Assembly: GCF_022581195.2 (NCBI RefSeq)
Contig: NC_061473.1
Coordinates: 2,356,001-2,420,000 of the forward strand
Source: Helicoverpa zea
Taxonomy: Eukaryota > Arthropoda > Insecta > Lepidoptera > Noctuidae
Length of the DNA stretch: 64,000 bases
Direction of reading: 5' to 3'
Shown here piece by piece: positions 63,040-64,000 of this stretch; positions within the stretch are counted from its first letter, which is position 1; the number at the start of each line of letters is the position of its first letter. The notes under the pieces are model-generated. The model was given only the letters and a program-made list of their open reading frames with translations, was not told the origin of the DNA and searched no databases. The position numbers and the translations under genes were made by a program.

Positions 63040-64000
63040 TTTTCAAATCGCACAAAACTAAACTACAAACTCTTCAGTTTTGCACTTTTGTTGTGTTATC
63101 ACTAGAATTTTCTTCAATAGGCATTTGCCCGAATTAACATTGTATTGTAAACAGAGTAAACATGGGGGCAGCACAAAATAAATATTTTGTTCCTTGAATA
63201 AAGTGTCCATGGTCAATGTATTTTTTTCGAACTTTCCCAGTCCTGTCCTTTTTCATAAGACTTAACATTCTTCACCATTTTGACTTTAAGATATTTTTGT
63301 CAAAAGAGATTTAAAAAATGTGTTAACTTCCGCTTGCCAGGTAGCTATTTAATATACATATTATCGGCTGGAAGTGTAGATATTTTGTTCCATACATAAT
63401 CGAGTCATACAATATTATCACAATAAAAAGAAATAACAATAATTTCCTAAATTATTTGTGTTTTATTCAAAATCAACATCGGCTCTTGAAACCCCACCCG
63501 ATATAACTTACCTACTACATTAACTTTGTGCAAAATGCTATTAGGATGAGGCCCGTACATGTATTAACTTACGGTAGCCTGGGAGTTAAGATGTTCTCAA
63601 GTGTTTGTACTTACAATATTTATTTTGGACCCACGCCAATGACTAGTAGATAGATATACTTTATTAGGTACAGCAATTTTTACATTTTTGATCATAGATA
63701 TACAGATCTTAGATAAAGTAGGTGACATAATGGGCAGTCTTATCGCTAAGACCAATCTCTTTCAGACAACCTTAGGATGGATTGAGACAAGAAGGAAAAG
63801 ATTATACGGTAGGCAGTCAGGCAAGGTGTTCAGTTGCTCCTGCAATTTTCGTACCTATTAATAATATTAAAACTAAAAGTAGGTATAGGTAGCAGAAGTA
63901 TGTAATGGGTGAATATCCTTACCCTCCTGACAATGCCCACAATCTTGAACAGACACAATGTTTAATGCTCATGTGTCGAACCTATCATATGCAACCTTAC
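63040..64000. other. AT-rich non-coding stretch
   Basis: No gene, RNA or element border recognised to the end of the window. Confidence 0.45.

Overview
The window looks like a piece of a lepidopteran nuclear genome, probably a noctuid-type moth. The reasons are an AT-rich, stop-rich background, a tRNA-derived SINE with moth-type sequence in about ten full or partial copies, the abundant moth repeats that begin CTAGCTTCCGCC or TAGCTGTTGCCC, LINE tails ending in TTTGAC repeats, and R1-, RTE- and CR1/Jockey-type retrotransposons. The species is not identifiable by eye. No bacterial, plastid or viral operon is present. Almost all large reading frames belong to transposable elements, so this is an intergenic or intronic stretch of TE accumulation.

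Layout: 0-7 kb holds a SINE with a 16-bp target duplication, a 227-bp MITE, short R1-tail copies nested in older terminal-inverted-repeat (TIR) elements, and a truncated R1 LINE. 8.1-10.2 kb is a hAT-type element (8-bp duplication) carrying a degenerate R1 copy. 13.2-17.4 kb is a second hAT-type element (8-bp duplication). 17.9-21.3 kb is an element with 24-bp TIRs and a possible PIF/Harbinger N-terminal remnant, and it contains a complete autonomous hAT transposon (18150-20604). 22-34 kb is mostly moth repeats, SINEs, a second identical MITE and an R1 fragment. 34.99-35.35 kb is a near-perfect 356-bp palindrome. 36.3-41.0 kb holds two 5'-truncated LINEs (RTE-like and CR1/Jockey-like) with long open reverse transcriptase frames. 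42.66-49.03 kb is a three-layer nest: SINE, then an RTE-like tail, then a full-length R1-clade LINE, the inner two each bounded by a 12-bp duplication. 50-64 kb holds the third identical MITE, further SINEs and moth repeats.

The only signs of a host gene lie on the minus strand. At 55.05-55.25 kb there is an initiator plus DPE at exact spacing, followed by a consensus splice donor, suggesting a non-coding first exon. At 21.96-22.09 kb there is a polypyrimidine/AG acceptor, an ATG, a signal-peptide-like run and a GTATGT donor in phase 1. They could belong to one secreted or membrane-protein gene with an intron of about 33 kb filled with transposons, but this link is inference.

The most unusual signal is a set of short (about 165-nt) copies of the R1 LINE tail. 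Several start at the same place, the base of a 12-bp hairpin in the LINE 3' UTR. They look like a discrete SINE-like parasite of this LINE rather than random 5' truncations.
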